DNA from: Dendrophyllia cribrosa
Lineage: Eukaryota > Cnidaria > Anthozoa > Scleractinia > Dendrophylliidae
DNA length: 64,000 bases
Reading direction: 5' to 3'
Assembly: GCA_024195265.1 (NCBI GenBank)
Contig: JAJLRJ010000014.1
Location: forward strand, 15,449,959-15,513,958
Shown: positions 59,601 to 64,000 of the stretch, in pieces
Layout: every line of letters starts with the position of its first letter
Numbering within the stretch: the stretch's first letter is position 1
Translations under genes and position numbers: made by a program
Notes under the pieces: generated by a model
Told to the model about the DNA's origin: nothing
Databases searched by the model: none
What the model saw: only the letters and a program-made list of their open reading frames with translations

Positions 59601-61288
59601 CAGTATTTTGTAAAAGAAATGTTGAGATCTGTCTGTCGATTTTGTTAACGCGAAGTCGGCCATGAACGAAAGATTTGTGCAGTGAATCTCGAACTCAAAC
59701 CGTCTTTGTTTATTTTCAGGTCGAGGCCGATCGCACGGTCCTCACAAGTTCTATATTCCTGTTGTTCCAAGAAGACATAGTTTCGACGAGAGAATATTTG
59801 CTGCACCGGTAAGTGAATTTCTTTTTTTCTATTCCTGTTTTTCGCTGAATTGCGTTGTGGCCGTCGCGGCCGTCGTGGCTTGCGACACGTTTGAGTTCCC
59901 TGGACGTCAGAACGACGGATGTTTTTATATTCCCAGCAGCGAACATTGTAGGATTTTGTTAGATTTAAAAATAAAAATTTTCGCTCAAAACGTCGTATTG
60001 TAATCAGTATCTTAGCTTTTGTCGTCAGTTTTGAAGCTTCTAAATCAGTTCGTGTAATATTTGCCTACATGCCGTCACAGTAGAGTCCACTTAAGAATCA
60101 TGATATTGCGTGAATTTGTTGAAGTATAAACTTGTGTAACAGTTTTTAAAATATCCTGAAATCTCACCAAGTGACGTGGAGTGGTCCATGTAAAATTAAG
60201 GCATTTCAGCCCATTTTATCTGGGGTTCAAAATTTTGGGCTCAGTAGAATTAAATTGCCTCGTAATGTTGCCTGAACAGACGTGTTTATCCAACTGGCCG
60301 AGCTGACTTATATCTCGCATATTCAATACTTCGAATAATTTAATGTCGGATATTTCCAGCAGTGTGACGTTGTGGTTAAAATCACCGAAGAAAAATCGTC
60401 TTCATGTTTAAATATTTAACTTCTCTCAACTGCCGTACTGCTATAATAAATCTACAGTAATGTGAATTTGTATGTTGATATTAAACTGTGATGACCCGGA
60501 AACGAGTAAGTTTAGGCCTCGGATTCGTAGGTTGCTATGCTGCCTTTTTCCCAGAGGCTTATTTCCAACTTAAGAGCTTCTCTTTGAGTTTGGTAGCGAA
60601 AGAAGAGAACACAGCGGACCTGGGTAAAAAAAAAATCACCACAGTGGTCTCGTCGAGTGTCTGTTTTCATCCTTAGCCTGACCCTCCCCTCCCCGGCTTC
60701 TCCAGGCGTCCACACTGTAGTGATGTGTAGTTGTTCGGACTAAATAAACACGTACACGAACAACAGGAACACGAACAGGAACAGGAACAGGAACAGGAAC
60801 ACGAACACGCTCTCGAGTCTCCATTTTCGAAAAAATTGGAAGTAACCACAACAATCCAGAATTGAAGGACTTGTTGACGACATATTCCTGTTATCATTGA
60901 TCAGATCTTGTTTGCAGTTTGTGCTAAAACCAAAACAGTGTCAGTTTATTAAAAGTGTTGTTTATAACACGATATTCAAATAACAAGCTTTTCATGGTTC
61001 AGTGGGTCGGACGATCGCTGATAAAAAGTTGCGTAGCAATCGTAGCGATCATTTGGAAACCGGTCAACGCAACGGTTTTTTTTTTTGCAACGTTTTAATT
61101 TCAACTCCAGGGATTGTTGGGTCGTGCAAATTGGTTATAAGTCGTCTCATCAGCCCTCTAACCACCCTCAAGTGAAGCTCAAATATCTCATTTTCAACTG
61201 TTAGTGACACCAACTGTAGTTTTAAAGGAAAAGTCACGGCAACTTTTTTGATCTCTTTGCAGAGTGCAAAAGGAAATTCCGGCGAAAG
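22046..61288 (+). CDS. SIPA1L: SIPA1-like protein (SPAR/SPA-1 family Rap GTPase-activating protein), 21 exons, 3' end outside window
   Basis: Accelerates GTP hydrolysis by Rap1/Rap2; family members act at the cell cortex, junctions or synapses. Exons: 22046-22062, 22759-23876, 26833-26984, 28434-28586, 30504-30539, 31845-31920, 33372-33470, 35180-35283, 39390-39547, 40164-40270, 40530-40667, 41515-41606, 42406-42492, 43936-43994, 46158-46272, 47911-48048, 48771-48886, 49953-50195, 50581-52586, 59720-59808, 61263-61288. All are GT-AG and phases agree, giving about 1,709 codons (vertebrate SIPA1L1 about 1,800 aa). Order: N-terminal region with [35 protein letters not shown]; RapGAP domain about 493-675 with [10 protein letters not shown], whose Asn (about residue 594) is the catalytic thumb; actin-binding-like linker; PDZ about 838-920 with GMGQLGFHV loop; Ser-rich tail. 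The C-terminal coiled-coil exons are missing. Which vertebrate paralogue is closest is not decided. Confidence 0.95.
22759..23876 (+). CDS. SIPA1L: SIPA1L exon 2, N-terminal regulatory region
   Basis: About 373 codons, mostly low complexity (Ser, Asn, charged). Family-like blocks: [15 protein letters not shown] near its first third, [15 protein letters not shown] in the middle, [14 protein letters not shown] and the [14 protein letters not shown] end, which leads into the next exon as in vertebrate SIPA1L proteins. Acceptor AATTGCAG, donor GTAAGT. Confidence 0.92.
24484..25091. mobile_element. hAT-like TIR element with ATAAAT flanks
   Basis: Left end CAGGGCCTCTGATATTACGC, inverted at 25067-25091 with one or two changes. 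ATAAAT on both sides (24478-24483, 25092-25097); hAT elements normally make 8 bp. Subterminal AATCGCATAATT units recur at both ends. The interior carries the ATG-bearing core [12 protein letters not shown] ending at a GT (about 24884-24922), shared with 33571-34270 and 6590-7050. A decayed end of the same family lies at about 39220-39300. Confidence 0.8.
26070..26659. mobile_element. TIR element (CAGGGTTTTTGTT ends), copy 1, with hairpin insertion
   Basis: Starts CAGGGTTTTTGTTAAGG, ends CTAACAAAAACCCTG. Blocks GACCAAATTGTGAA, TGTGCATTTTAGGCCA and CCCATCAACTTTAGC are shared with copies at 44139-44550 and 61372-61688. A hairpin of about 200 bp (26125-26330) interrupts it. Confidence 0.7.
26125..26330. 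repeat. Nearly perfect hairpin of about 200 bp
   Basis: CTTCCAGTTTGTCTTGTATA and its inverse at the two ends, and ATCAGGAGTCACTTAGGGCC and its inverse about a centre near 26226. The second arm is a duplicate of part of the surrounding element in opposite orientation. Confidence 0.8.
26833..26984 (+). CDS. SIPA1L: SIPA1L exon 3
   Basis: Encodes [20 protein letters not shown] and ends [12 protein letters not shown], the conserved lead-in to the RapGAP region. Confidence 0.93.
27151..27648. mobile_element. G/C-homopolymer-ended element with 8-bp target duplication
   Basis: Left end CCCGGGAGGT then about 29 G and TACTC; right end GGGAGTA then about 34 C and GG. ATCTCTCC flanks both sides (27143-27150, 27649-27656). 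The interior is tandem units around GGTACCCCTTTCATATACC and TTTCATTGAAAATGG, in mirror order towards the right end. No ORF. The clean 8-base duplication shows that the homopolymers belong to the mobile unit. Confidence 0.82.
27950..28090 (+). repeat. Tandem duplication of about 59 bp
   Basis: CCAACCTGGAGGACCA followed by GGATCACACTTTTTCTGCTC occurs twice in a row. The surrounding 27660-28250 sequence looks like a decayed repeat of unknown type. Confidence 0.65.
28434..28586 (+). CDS. SIPA1L: SIPA1L exon 4
   Basis: [20 protein letters not shown] to [16 protein letters not shown]; highly conserved across SIPA1 proteins. Confidence 0.94.
28590..29570 (+). other. Intron sequence, nothing recognised
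   Basis: No conserved ORF, clear TIR pair or RNA gene found. Unspliced reading frames here lack coding character. Confidence 0.4.
29575..29905. repeat. Cluster of AGCCGTTCGAACAG units
   Basis: About ten imperfect copies, in both orientations, of AGCCGTTCGAACAGGCTAG or AACAGCTGAATATTTTTT. Looks like the binding-site-rich end of a DNA element, but I cannot see its boundaries. Confidence 0.6.
30504..30539 (+). CDS. SIPA1L: SIPA1L exon 5 (36-base micro-exon)
   Basis: [12 protein letters not shown], phase 0 both sides, matching the KVTEQLLKLDEQ-type block of the family. Acceptor TTTTTGTCAG, donor GTGAGA. Symmetric phase would allow skipping without frameshift. Confidence 0.92.
30640..30735 (-). 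repeat. Possible tRNA-like B box in a short hairpin repeat
   Basis: On the minus strand GGTTTGAATCCCATCGAGG resembles a Pol III B box. TTTCAG and GACCT-type pieces recur inverted around it. No full tRNA fold. Confidence 0.3.
30796..30965 (+). repeat. Minisatellite of TACTTACAATACGA-type units
   Basis: About 170 bp of 11-14 base units (ACTTACACT, ACTTACAATACGAT) in irregular alternation in intron 5. Confidence 0.85.
31565..31755 (-). repeat. Family A TIR element copy
   Basis: Reverse-orientation copy ending GTCAAAGGGTTAA, about 90 bases before exon 6. Confidence 0.75.
31845..31920 (+). CDS. SIPA1L: SIPA1L exon 6, start of RapGAP domain
   Basis: [20 protein letters not shown] then EMYNN; the YKVGVLY...GQ block opens the RapGAP domain. 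Confidence 0.94.
32010..32670. mobile_element. Possible element rich in ACTATTGCAATAGT palindromes
   Basis: AACTATC/GATAGTT and TATTGCAATAGT units occur densely at 32030-32135 and 32410-32510 in both orientations. GCTAGAGGTG near 32018 and its partial inverse near 32660 may be the ends. A (TTG)n run (32597-32636) lies inside. Confidence 0.45.
32597..32636 (+). repeat. (TTG)n microsatellite
   Basis: About 13 uninterrupted TTG units. Confidence 0.95.
33372..33470 (+). CDS. SIPA1L: SIPA1L exon 7
   Basis: [20 protein letters not shown] then [12 protein letters not shown]; the GPAF.EFL..LG....KGF.....LD signature of RapGAP domains. Confidence 0.94.
33571..34270. mobile_element. TIR element with GTGTATAAGCCGCAC ends and transposase-first-exon core
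   Basis: Left GTGTATAAGCCGCAC (33588) and its near inverse at 34244-34258, with a matching subterminal GGGTGCAGCTT block. On the minus strand, 33868-33908 holds [12 protein letters not shown] running into a GT, preceded by GGTTAACCAAGATGGCC, closely resembling 24484-25091. Likely the promoter and first exon of a transposase gene whose remainder has been deleted. Confidence 0.6.
34560..35045. mobile_element. Decayed element with GATGAAACACT end, plus nested inverted repeat
   Basis: Left AAACTCATTAATAATTCATG and right TCCTGATGAAACACTTGGC are also found at 49018-49265. A 34640-34797 insertion has arms of about 48 bp (GTGGTTCAAATTTTTCTTTG and its inverse). Confidence 0.55.
35180..35283 (+). CDS. 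SIPA1L: SIPA1L exon 8
   Basis: [20 protein letters not shown] then [13 protein letters not shown]; the [11 protein letters not shown].....RQQ block of the RapGAP domain. Confidence 0.95.
35440..36630. repeat. Intron 8 left part: GCTTGCCC/CTAGCCC inverted-end debris
   Basis: GCTTGCCCTTTGGGCAAGC and CTAGCCCGG blocks at 35442-35510 face inverted relatives at 38568-38640, so they may be two ends of one larger element. CATAGTTAATCAAGAGACTA near 36022 has its inverse near 36268-36300. No coding. Confidence 0.45.
36639..38537. mobile_element. 1.9-kb element with TTAA target site
   Basis: Ends AGTGCCTATGAAATGA and its inverse, flanked exactly by TTAA (36635-36638, 38538-38541). A second inverted block AAAGTGGCTCCAATTT (about 36776) pairs with about 38387-38403. 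TTAA duplication is typical of piggyBac and Kolobok elements. No transposase ORF in any frame. Confidence 0.82.
38705..39006 (+). pseudogene. hAT transposase C-terminal fragment, decayed
   Basis: A first piece reads [18 protein letters not shown] and stops at TGA after a frameshift near 38800. A second piece reads [20 protein letters not shown], then [22 protein letters not shown]. These match the hAT dimerisation region ([28 protein letters not shown]). About 14 residues between the pieces are lost where a hairpin now sits (38806-38845). Not a host gene. Confidence 0.8.
39390..39547 (+). CDS. SIPA1L: SIPA1L exon 9, catalytic Asn-thumb exon
   Basis: [18 protein letters not shown] then [20 protein letters not shown]. 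The Asn in HIGND is the catalytic residue supplied in trans to Rap, and it is intact. Ends phase 2. Confidence 0.96.
39942..40141 (+). repeat. Family A TIR element ending 22 bases before exon 10
   Basis: Starts TTAACCCTCCCAAGAG, ends GACTCTGGGAGTGAAAGGGT. The intron 9 branch point must lie in or next to it. Confidence 0.8.
40164..40270 (+). CDS. SIPA1L: SIPA1L exon 10
   Basis: [19 protein letters not shown] then [10 protein letters not shown]; end of the RapGAP domain (SR..D.PPFGP). Confidence 0.95.
40530..40667 (+). CDS. SIPA1L: SIPA1L exon 11
   Basis: [20 protein letters not shown] then [14 protein letters not shown]; very conserved in SIPA1 family. Confidence 0.95.
40790..41300 (+). repeat. 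Tandem array derived from the family A element
   Basis: About four units of roughly 103 bp around GGAAAGTACTGC, TTTCATTTGAATGGTCACAC and CAGACTCAAAAGTTAGAACC, decaying to the right. Confidence 0.85.
41515..41606 (+). CDS. SIPA1L: SIPA1L exon 12
   Basis: [20 protein letters not shown] then [10 protein letters not shown]; the family shows KKKEKTKPR then AVMWRV at this place. Confidence 0.92.
41624..42009. mobile_element. TTAA-flanked short element next to exon 12 donor
   Basis: TTAA at 41620-41623 and 42010-42013; ends AAGGGACACGTGTC and inverse of AAGGGGCATTGTC. Interior AATGGAAACCTTAAAATAAT and TGCGGATGGCCAGGATGGA are also in a copy at 54774-55140. Confidence 0.7.
42406..42492 (+). CDS. SIPA1L: SIPA1L exon 13
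   Basis: [20 protein letters not shown] then LVLVHSSSK. Donor GTGGGT; a duplicate donor occurs downstream. Confidence 0.92.
42478..43015 (+). repeat. Duplicated exon 13 end with splice donor
   Basis: TTCGTCTAGCAAGGTGGGTG (42479-42498) recurs as TTCTTCTAGCAAGGTAGGTG (42978-42997), each followed by CATGCCAAGARTGGCT. The Mutator-like element sits between the copies. Confidence 0.85.
42515..42952. mobile_element. Mutator-like MITE with 9-bp target duplication
   Basis: TIR TAGCCTGYGAGYAGGCT continuing to TTGTTTGGGG, inverted at the right end. AAGAATGGC flanks both sides (42506-42514, 42953-42961). Nine-base duplication and long TIRs are Mutator features. No transposase. Confidence 0.82.
43936..43994 (+). 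CDS. SIPA1L: SIPA1L exon 14
   Basis: [19 protein letters not shown]; the family has VIGWTS here. Confidence 0.92.
44139..44550. mobile_element. TIR element (CAGGGTTTTTGTT ends), copy 2
   Basis: Left GGGTTTTTGTTTAGGTTTGC (first two bases lost), right CAACAAAAACCCTG. Collinear with copy 1 but without its hairpin insertion, so that insertion is secondary. Confidence 0.75.
44923..45352. repeat. Nearly perfect palindrome of 430 bp
   Basis: Arms of about 205 bp, starting GGTAGCCCAAGCTCAAGTGA, separated by roughly 20 bases (around TTCAACTGTTTCTTCC). Only a few mismatches. Non-coding. Would form an extended hairpin RNA inside intron 14. Confidence 0.9.
45607..46110. repeat. Inverted-repeat element before exon 15
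   Basis: Arms of about 70 bp: AAATAGATTCCATTTTGCC (45608) and its inverse (45755-45773), around CGAGCCGCAGGCGAGTGTGCC. A second weaker pair, ATACAATGAACA (45777) against CATTGTAT near 46110. A minus ORF inside (45775-46083) shows no recognised domain. Confidence 0.65.
46158..46272 (+). CDS. SIPA1L: SIPA1L exon 15
   Basis: [20 protein letters not shown] then [14 protein letters not shown]; precedes the PDZ exons. Confidence 0.93.
46289..46571. repeat. MITE (family B), copy 2, 16 bases after exon 15 donor
   Basis: Nearly identical to 2380-2661, with TA on both sides. Confidence 0.88.
46799..47240. mobile_element. TA-flanked TIR element with AAGAACCTGTTTAGGC repeats
   Basis: ACAGTAAAAACCCGCAAGTA at the left and its inverse at the right, TIR about 27 bp and perfect. 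Six or more subterminal AAGAACCTGTTTAGGCTA units. TA duplication fits Tc1/mariner. Confidence 0.82.
47402..47800 (-). mobile_element. Fragment of G/C-homopolymer-ended element
   Basis: A 20-base G run at one side, then TATACTAGACCAGATACC, CCTATTCTAGACC and CATACCCTTCACAGCGG units, inverse of 19360-20040. Other end missing. Confidence 0.6.
47911..48048 (+). CDS. SIPA1L: SIPA1L exon 16, PDZ domain first part
   Basis: [19 protein letters not shown] then [29 protein letters not shown] is the carboxylate-binding loop; [11 protein letters not shown] the core. Confidence 0.96.
48771..48886 (+). CDS. SIPA1L: SIPA1L exon 17, PDZ domain second part
   Basis: [20 protein letters not shown] then VSAVIVPPF. 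The His in SHDQM is the class I PDZ helix-2 position. Ends phase 2 with donor GTATGT. Confidence 0.94.
49018..49265. mobile_element. Decayed copy of the 34560-35045 element family
   Basis: AAACTCATTATTAATTCATG at the left, GTGATGAAACACTGTGTCG and TGTTTGATATATTACTTC at the right. Confidence 0.55.
49368..49990 (+). repeat. Tandem copies of the exon 18 acceptor and exon start
   Basis: Four copies of a roughly 91-bp unit: AGGATCTAGTCTAACC, CCTGTTATTTCATTCCC, an AG, then GGGTATCCAGCCTCTCAG and a GGAGCACTAGTTAATT end. Positions of the exon-like start: about 49408 (with a 40-base insertion), 49772, 49862 and 49953. Only the last continues into the true exon 18. Confidence 0.9.
49490..49735 (+). mobile_element. 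Insertion with A-tail in the duplicated unit
   Basis: ACTAGTTAATT occurs at both sides (49486-49496 and about 49722-49732). Between them lie T-rich, GTAAGTATT-type repeats and an A-rich end. Pattern of a retroposed insertion with an 11-base target duplication; no gene inside. Confidence 0.5.
49953..50195 (+). CDS. SIPA1L: SIPA1L exon 18
   Basis: [20 protein letters not shown], Ser/Ala-rich middle, then [14 protein letters not shown] short post-PDZ segment of the family, weakly conserved. Frame and phases (2 in, 2 out) are consistent. Confidence 0.88.
50155..50265 (+). repeat. Duplicated exon 18 end with splice donor
   Basis: ATGCGCTCTAATAACCCAGG to GATGCAAGGTAAGC (50161-50202) recurs as GTGCGCTATAATAACCCAGG to GATGCAAGGTAAGC (50219-50260), 58 bases on. 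Confidence 0.9.
50581..52586 (+). CDS. SIPA1L: SIPA1L exon 19, long Ser-rich region
   Basis: About 669 codons, largest exon. Intrinsically disordered: Ser, Arg, Lys and Glu rich, many RKSE/RRKS basic sites suited to kinase docking and phosphorylation, no folded domain seen. Vertebrate SIPA1L genes have a comparable disordered stretch before the C-terminal coiled coil. GC content is clearly higher than in flanking introns. Confidence 0.93.
52607..52826 (+). repeat. Family A TIR element copy 20 bases after exon 19 donor
   Basis: TTTTAACCCTTTTAACTCC to GACTCTGGGAGTGACATGG. All internal blocks present. Confidence 0.8.
53105..53424 (+). repeat. Tandem array of family A variant
   Basis: About three units of roughly 103 bp (GGAAAGTACTGCTCAG, TTGAATGGTCACACTTTAGG, AGAACCACCTTGTACAGC), same variant as at 40790-41300. 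Passes straight into the minisatellite. Confidence 0.85.
53425..54725 (+). repeat. Minisatellite, 35- and 38-bp units
   Basis: About 35 copies of a unit starting GTATCCCTGTGATAAGCC, followed by AAAGGAC, then GTCCTCAGAATTC (38 bp) or ATCAGAATTC (35 bp). Blocks of several units with shared variants (GTATCCCCG, AGATTTC) recur at about 53990, 54215 and 54640, a higher-order pattern. Open frames through it are by-products. Confidence 0.95.
54774..55140. mobile_element. TTAA-type short element, copy related to 41624-42009
   Basis: TTAA at 54770-54773 then AGGGGCTCTGCGGCCA. Shares AATGGAAACGCCTTA and CTGCAGATCGCCAGGATGGA with the other copy. Right TTAA end not seen. Confidence 0.55.
55150..56550 (+). 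other. Intron 19 interior, no gene recognised
   Basis: A weak family A trace at about 55800-55910; otherwise nothing I can assign. Confidence 0.4.
56555..56768 (+). repeat. Family A TIR element, well preserved
   Basis: TTAACACTTTAACTCCCAAG to GACTCTGGGAGTGAAAGGGT; one of the best copies for a consensus. Confidence 0.85.
58018..58200 (-). repeat. Family A TIR element copy
   Basis: Reverse orientation, from TTCTCTCCCAGAG to AAATTTTGATTTT; far end lost. Confidence 0.75.
58987..59190 (-). repeat. Family A TIR element copy
   Basis: TTAACCCTTTCGCTCCCAGA to GGCACTAGAGAGTGACAG; reverse orientation. A diverged piece follows at about 59480-59620. Confidence 0.78.
59720..59808 (+). CDS. SIPA1L: SIPA1L exon 20
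   Basis: [20 protein letters not shown] then FDERIFAAP. Phase 1 in, phase 0 out, fitting both neighbours. Acceptor TATTTTCAG, donor GTAAGT. Confidence 0.82.
60753..60812 (+). repeat. GAACAG hexamer repeat
   Basis: About eight imperfect ACAGGA/ACACGA units. Confidence 0.9.
61263..61288 (+). CDS. SIPA1L: SIPA1L exon 21 (26-base micro-exon), last seen in window
   Basis: SAKGNSGE plus two bases. Acceptor TCTCTTTGCAG, donor GTGAGT, phase 0 in and 2 out. Too short to prove by content; supported by strong splice sites and position. Confidence 0.6.
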
Positions 61289-61371
61289 GTGAGTCTTGAG
61301 TGGAACTTTTGGCAATGAAGATAGTTTTCACAGCTTTCTGCTCCGCATGCCATTATCTTGGCTTACTCCAT

Positions 61372-61688
61372 CAGGGTTTTTGTCAGTGCAGGGACACCAG
61401 AACCATTACTCAGCTATTTTAATTCTTGTACCGGCTATTTCTCAGGAAAATGTGCTAAGATGGGCTTTGCTTTGTTACTTGTGCCTCCTTCATAGCAGTT
61501 AGTCAGAAATGGCCTAAAATGCACACTTTGGGTCTCAAATTTTCTCTCCCAGTGGGAGGGGGTGTCCCCATTCCACACCTACCCCGAATTGGGGCTGTGT
61601 GCCAATAAATGGTGGCAGAGCCGCCATTACATGGATCTTGTTATTCAAAATTTGGTCCTTGTTATTGCAAACCTTCACAAAAACCCTG
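61372..61688. mobile_element. TIR element (CAGGGTTTTTGTT type), copy 3
   Basis: CAGGGTTTTTGTCAGTGCAG to TTCACAAAAACCCTG, opposite orientation to copies 1 and 2, with TCCAT on both sides (61367-61371, 61689-61693). Shorter internally. Confidence 0.75.
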
Positions 61689-61789
61689 TCCATGTAAAGT
61701 ATATATATTTTTTCTTCTATCATCGACGCACTGAACCGCAGTTGCTATTTCTTTTAGACTAGGTTAAGATAAACTGAATGTGACTCAAC

Positions 61790-62303
61790 CCTTTAACTGT
61801 AAAGAGTGCCAAACATCATAATTCAAGAAAAATGTCAAATTTCACCTTGTAAAATAATGAAAAACAAATGGTACCATGCAAAAGTACTGCTGAAGAGGTT
61901 TCATTTGAATGGTCACACCATAGGATTTCGTCCACAGACTCAAAAGTTAGAACAAATGGTACCATGCAAAAGTACTGCTGAAGAGGTTTCATTTGAATGG
62001 TCACACCATAGGATTTCATCAACAGACTCAAAAGTTAGAACAAATGGTACCATGCAAAAGTACTGCTGAAGAGGTTTCATTTGAATGGTCACACCATAGG
62101 ATTTCATCAACAGACTCAAAAGTTAGAACAAATGGTACCATGCAAAAGTACTGCTGAAGAGGTTTCATTTGAATGGTCATACCAAAGGTTTTCGTCCACA
62201 GACTCAAAAGTTAGAACAAATGGTACCATGCAAAAGTACTGCTGAAGAGGTTTCATTTGAATGGTCACACCAAAGGTTTTCGTCCACTGGGATTGAAAGG
62301 GTA
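61790..62303 (+). repeat. Family A element with interior amplified five times
   Basis: Normal left end (CAACCCTTTAACTG), then five units of about 89 bp each starting CAAATGGTACCATGCAAAAG and ending GACTCAAAAGTTAGAA, then a normal right end (GGGATTGAAAGGGT). Units are nearly identical, so the expansion is recent. Confidence 0.92.
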
Positions 62304-63700
62304 AACATGTTTGCCTGAATACCCTCTGTTGTTTTCTTTTTTCACATCAGCTTAAGTTTTTACGTCACAACTTTTAATTTTCATTAACTGTAGGCGCTTT
62401 AAAGAGATAGTGTCCCCGGCTAAAATATCGTTCTCAATTATGGCCATGAGCTTGCTTCAAGTTTGTTTAATAATCAAAATACGAAGAGAAAATAACCACT
62501 GAAAAGTGACGAACGCAAGGGCTAAAAAAAGTTTTCACATGACGTCATAAAAATTAAAAAATGTTAAATATACATTCTACAAAGCTGTTTCTAACATGGT
62601 ATGTGGATATCAGTGTTACATTTTTTTACAAAAAGTTTCAGGTTTTAACGATGTTTTGCTTCCGATTTACAAAGGTTTTAAATTTTCACGCAGTTCGTCA
62701 CGCTATTTCAGATAAACCGTGAAAATAAACAAAATTGAATCAGCTGAAAGTTATCGTTTGCATTATAAGTGCTTATAAACCGAGTTAATGGAGCTTATAG
62801 CAAATACAATATTTTTTTATTTGATTTTTGGTGTAATTAAGACTTTGAATTTTTGGCCGCCATGTTTGTGCCCCTGAGTGGGGCACAAAGATGGCCGCTC
62901 CATACATTTCTTACTAAAAATGTCAAATACTCGTTCGCCTATAACTCTTGAACGAAATGCTTTTGCGCTTCAAAATTTGGCCAAGATGTGTAGTTTTAAG
63001 CTCTCTACAATTCCATAAACATTATGGAATCGAAATCTATTTTTAATGCTTCTGCATTTTGATATAACTTAAGTAAAAACCAAGAATAGAATGGCAGTTT
63101 AGATTGCTTGATCGCCTGTTACGAAATCAAATTTGATGAACTGTAATCCACTTCCATCCTTGTAATCCTGCACTTTTTCTCCAAACTATTTTTTCTGTTT
63201 TGCTCTAAAGAATCTTTTTATCCAATTTAGTTGTATATTTAGTGGCATTTGGCGATATAACAGCGAAATTAAGAAAAATTTCGTTATTTCTACGGGACAG
63301 TATCCCTTTCAGGTGGCCCTATATAGTTTTTTGGCGCGCGAGGCATAGGCACGAAAATGGCGCCAGCGGGTGTTTGTTTTATTTTGATGACGTCACGAAA
63401 ATAGAGGTTTTTACGGTAGCTAAAACGTTAATTGCGCGCGTTCCATACGGTACATTTTTACAAAAATTGGCAAATTGGTAGGATTTTCTTGGTTCGAGAT
63501 CACAAAGGAAAGACAACAATTTTGTACATACAAATACCCAATAAACGTCAAAAACGAAGAGTGAGTAAATTGCCGAATATTATGTACCGATTGTTTTATG
63601 GCTTTTTCATATGAGACTTACTGAATGTTTATACTGTTTCGCTGAAAATAGTGAATATTTACCGTGTAAAAACCGAGAAAAGCCGTCGAGAGGTTTGCTA
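62304..63700 (+). other. SIPA1L intron after exon 21, no exon found
   Basis: No conserved reading frame seen. Contains a 45-base palindrome at about 62854-62897 (GGCCGCCATGTTTGTGCCCC and its near inverse). Confidence 0.4.
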
Positions 63701-63712
63701 GCCTTAAACAAA

Positions 63713-63927
63713 AAGCCCACCAACTCAATCAGTGGTTGCCATAGTAACGAGACAAGACTGCCAAATTAAAATATACATGTTCTTATTGCCGTCTTTCGAG
63801 AGTTTTGTTTCGCGATACGAGGCATAATATACACATACACGTAGCTTAGGCTTTCTCCTTTACGGAGAAGTCTAATTTGGCAGTCTTGTCTCGTTACTAT
63901 GGCAACCACTGATTGAGTTGTTGGGCT
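63713..63927. repeat. MITE with about 55-bp TIRs
   Basis: CCATAGTAACGAGACAAGAC (63738) and its inverse (63884-63903), with ends AACTCAATCAGTGGTTGCC. About 215 bp, interior non-coding. Confidence 0.85.
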
Positions 63928-64000
63928 TGTTGTTCGAAGGAAACGAATTGCAATTCGAAAAAAATTGGTTCAGATTTTCTGAGTTCTGTCATTGTGTCAG

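Noticed and set aside
61806..62069. 87-codon frame with repeated motifs
   Set aside because: Translation of the tandemly amplified family A element.

Overview
The window reads as animal nuclear DNA, most likely from an anthozoan cnidarian (a stony coral or relative). The basis is an opsin of non-bilaterian type, intron-rich metazoan genes with GT-AG boundaries, an AT-rich background, and a very high density of short foldback and terminal-inverted-repeat (TIR) elements. No bacterial gene, operon, CRISPR array or viral gene was seen. Genus and species cannot be fixed from the sequence alone.

Layout. (1) 309-1268, plus: an intact, single-coding-exon opsin of 319 aa with the retinal lysine. (2) 15563 down to 2738, minus: a nine-exon gene of about 436 aa that I recognise as CNPPD1, the cyclin-fold protein with a membrane segment; all exon phases agree and one intron is of the GC-AG class. 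Its 5' end lies head to head, 36 bases between start codons, with a weakly supported plus-strand gene of unknown product (exons 15599-15707, 17964-18061, 20272-20430). (3) 22046 to 61288 and beyond, plus: a large SIPA1-like gene (SIPA1L/SPAR family, Rap GTPase-activating protein). I resolve 21 consecutive coding exons, about 1,709 codons, holding an N-terminal regulatory region, the RapGAP domain with its catalytic Asn motif, a PDZ domain and a long Ser-rich disordered region. The C-terminal exons lie outside the window.

The rest is introns and intergenic DNA filled with mobile-element debris. Elements with readable boundaries include a 955 bp element with perfect 30 bp TIRs (9100-10054), a 1.35 kb TIR element carrying a tRNA-like segment (12180-13532), a 0.7 kb hairpin (15743-16447), a 1.44 kb TIR element enclosing a tRNA-derived SINE (16898-18333), a TTAA-flanked 1.9 kb element (36639-38537), a Mutator-like 438 bp element with 9 bp target duplication (42515-42952), a nearly perfect 430 bp palindrome (44923-45352) and several elements whose ends are long G/C homopolymers. 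One roughly 210 bp TIR family occurs at least a dozen times, and at three places its interior has been amplified into tandem arrays. A 1.3 kb minisatellite lies at 53425-54725. A decayed hAT transposase C-terminus lies at 38705-39006.

The least routine observations are: duplicated splice junctions in the SIPA1L gene (four copies of the acceptor of one exon, two copies of its donor, two copies of another donor); insertion of several small elements within 13-25 bases of splice sites; the G/C-homopolymer-ended element family; and three otherwise different elements sharing the same promoter and first exon of a putative transposase gene.
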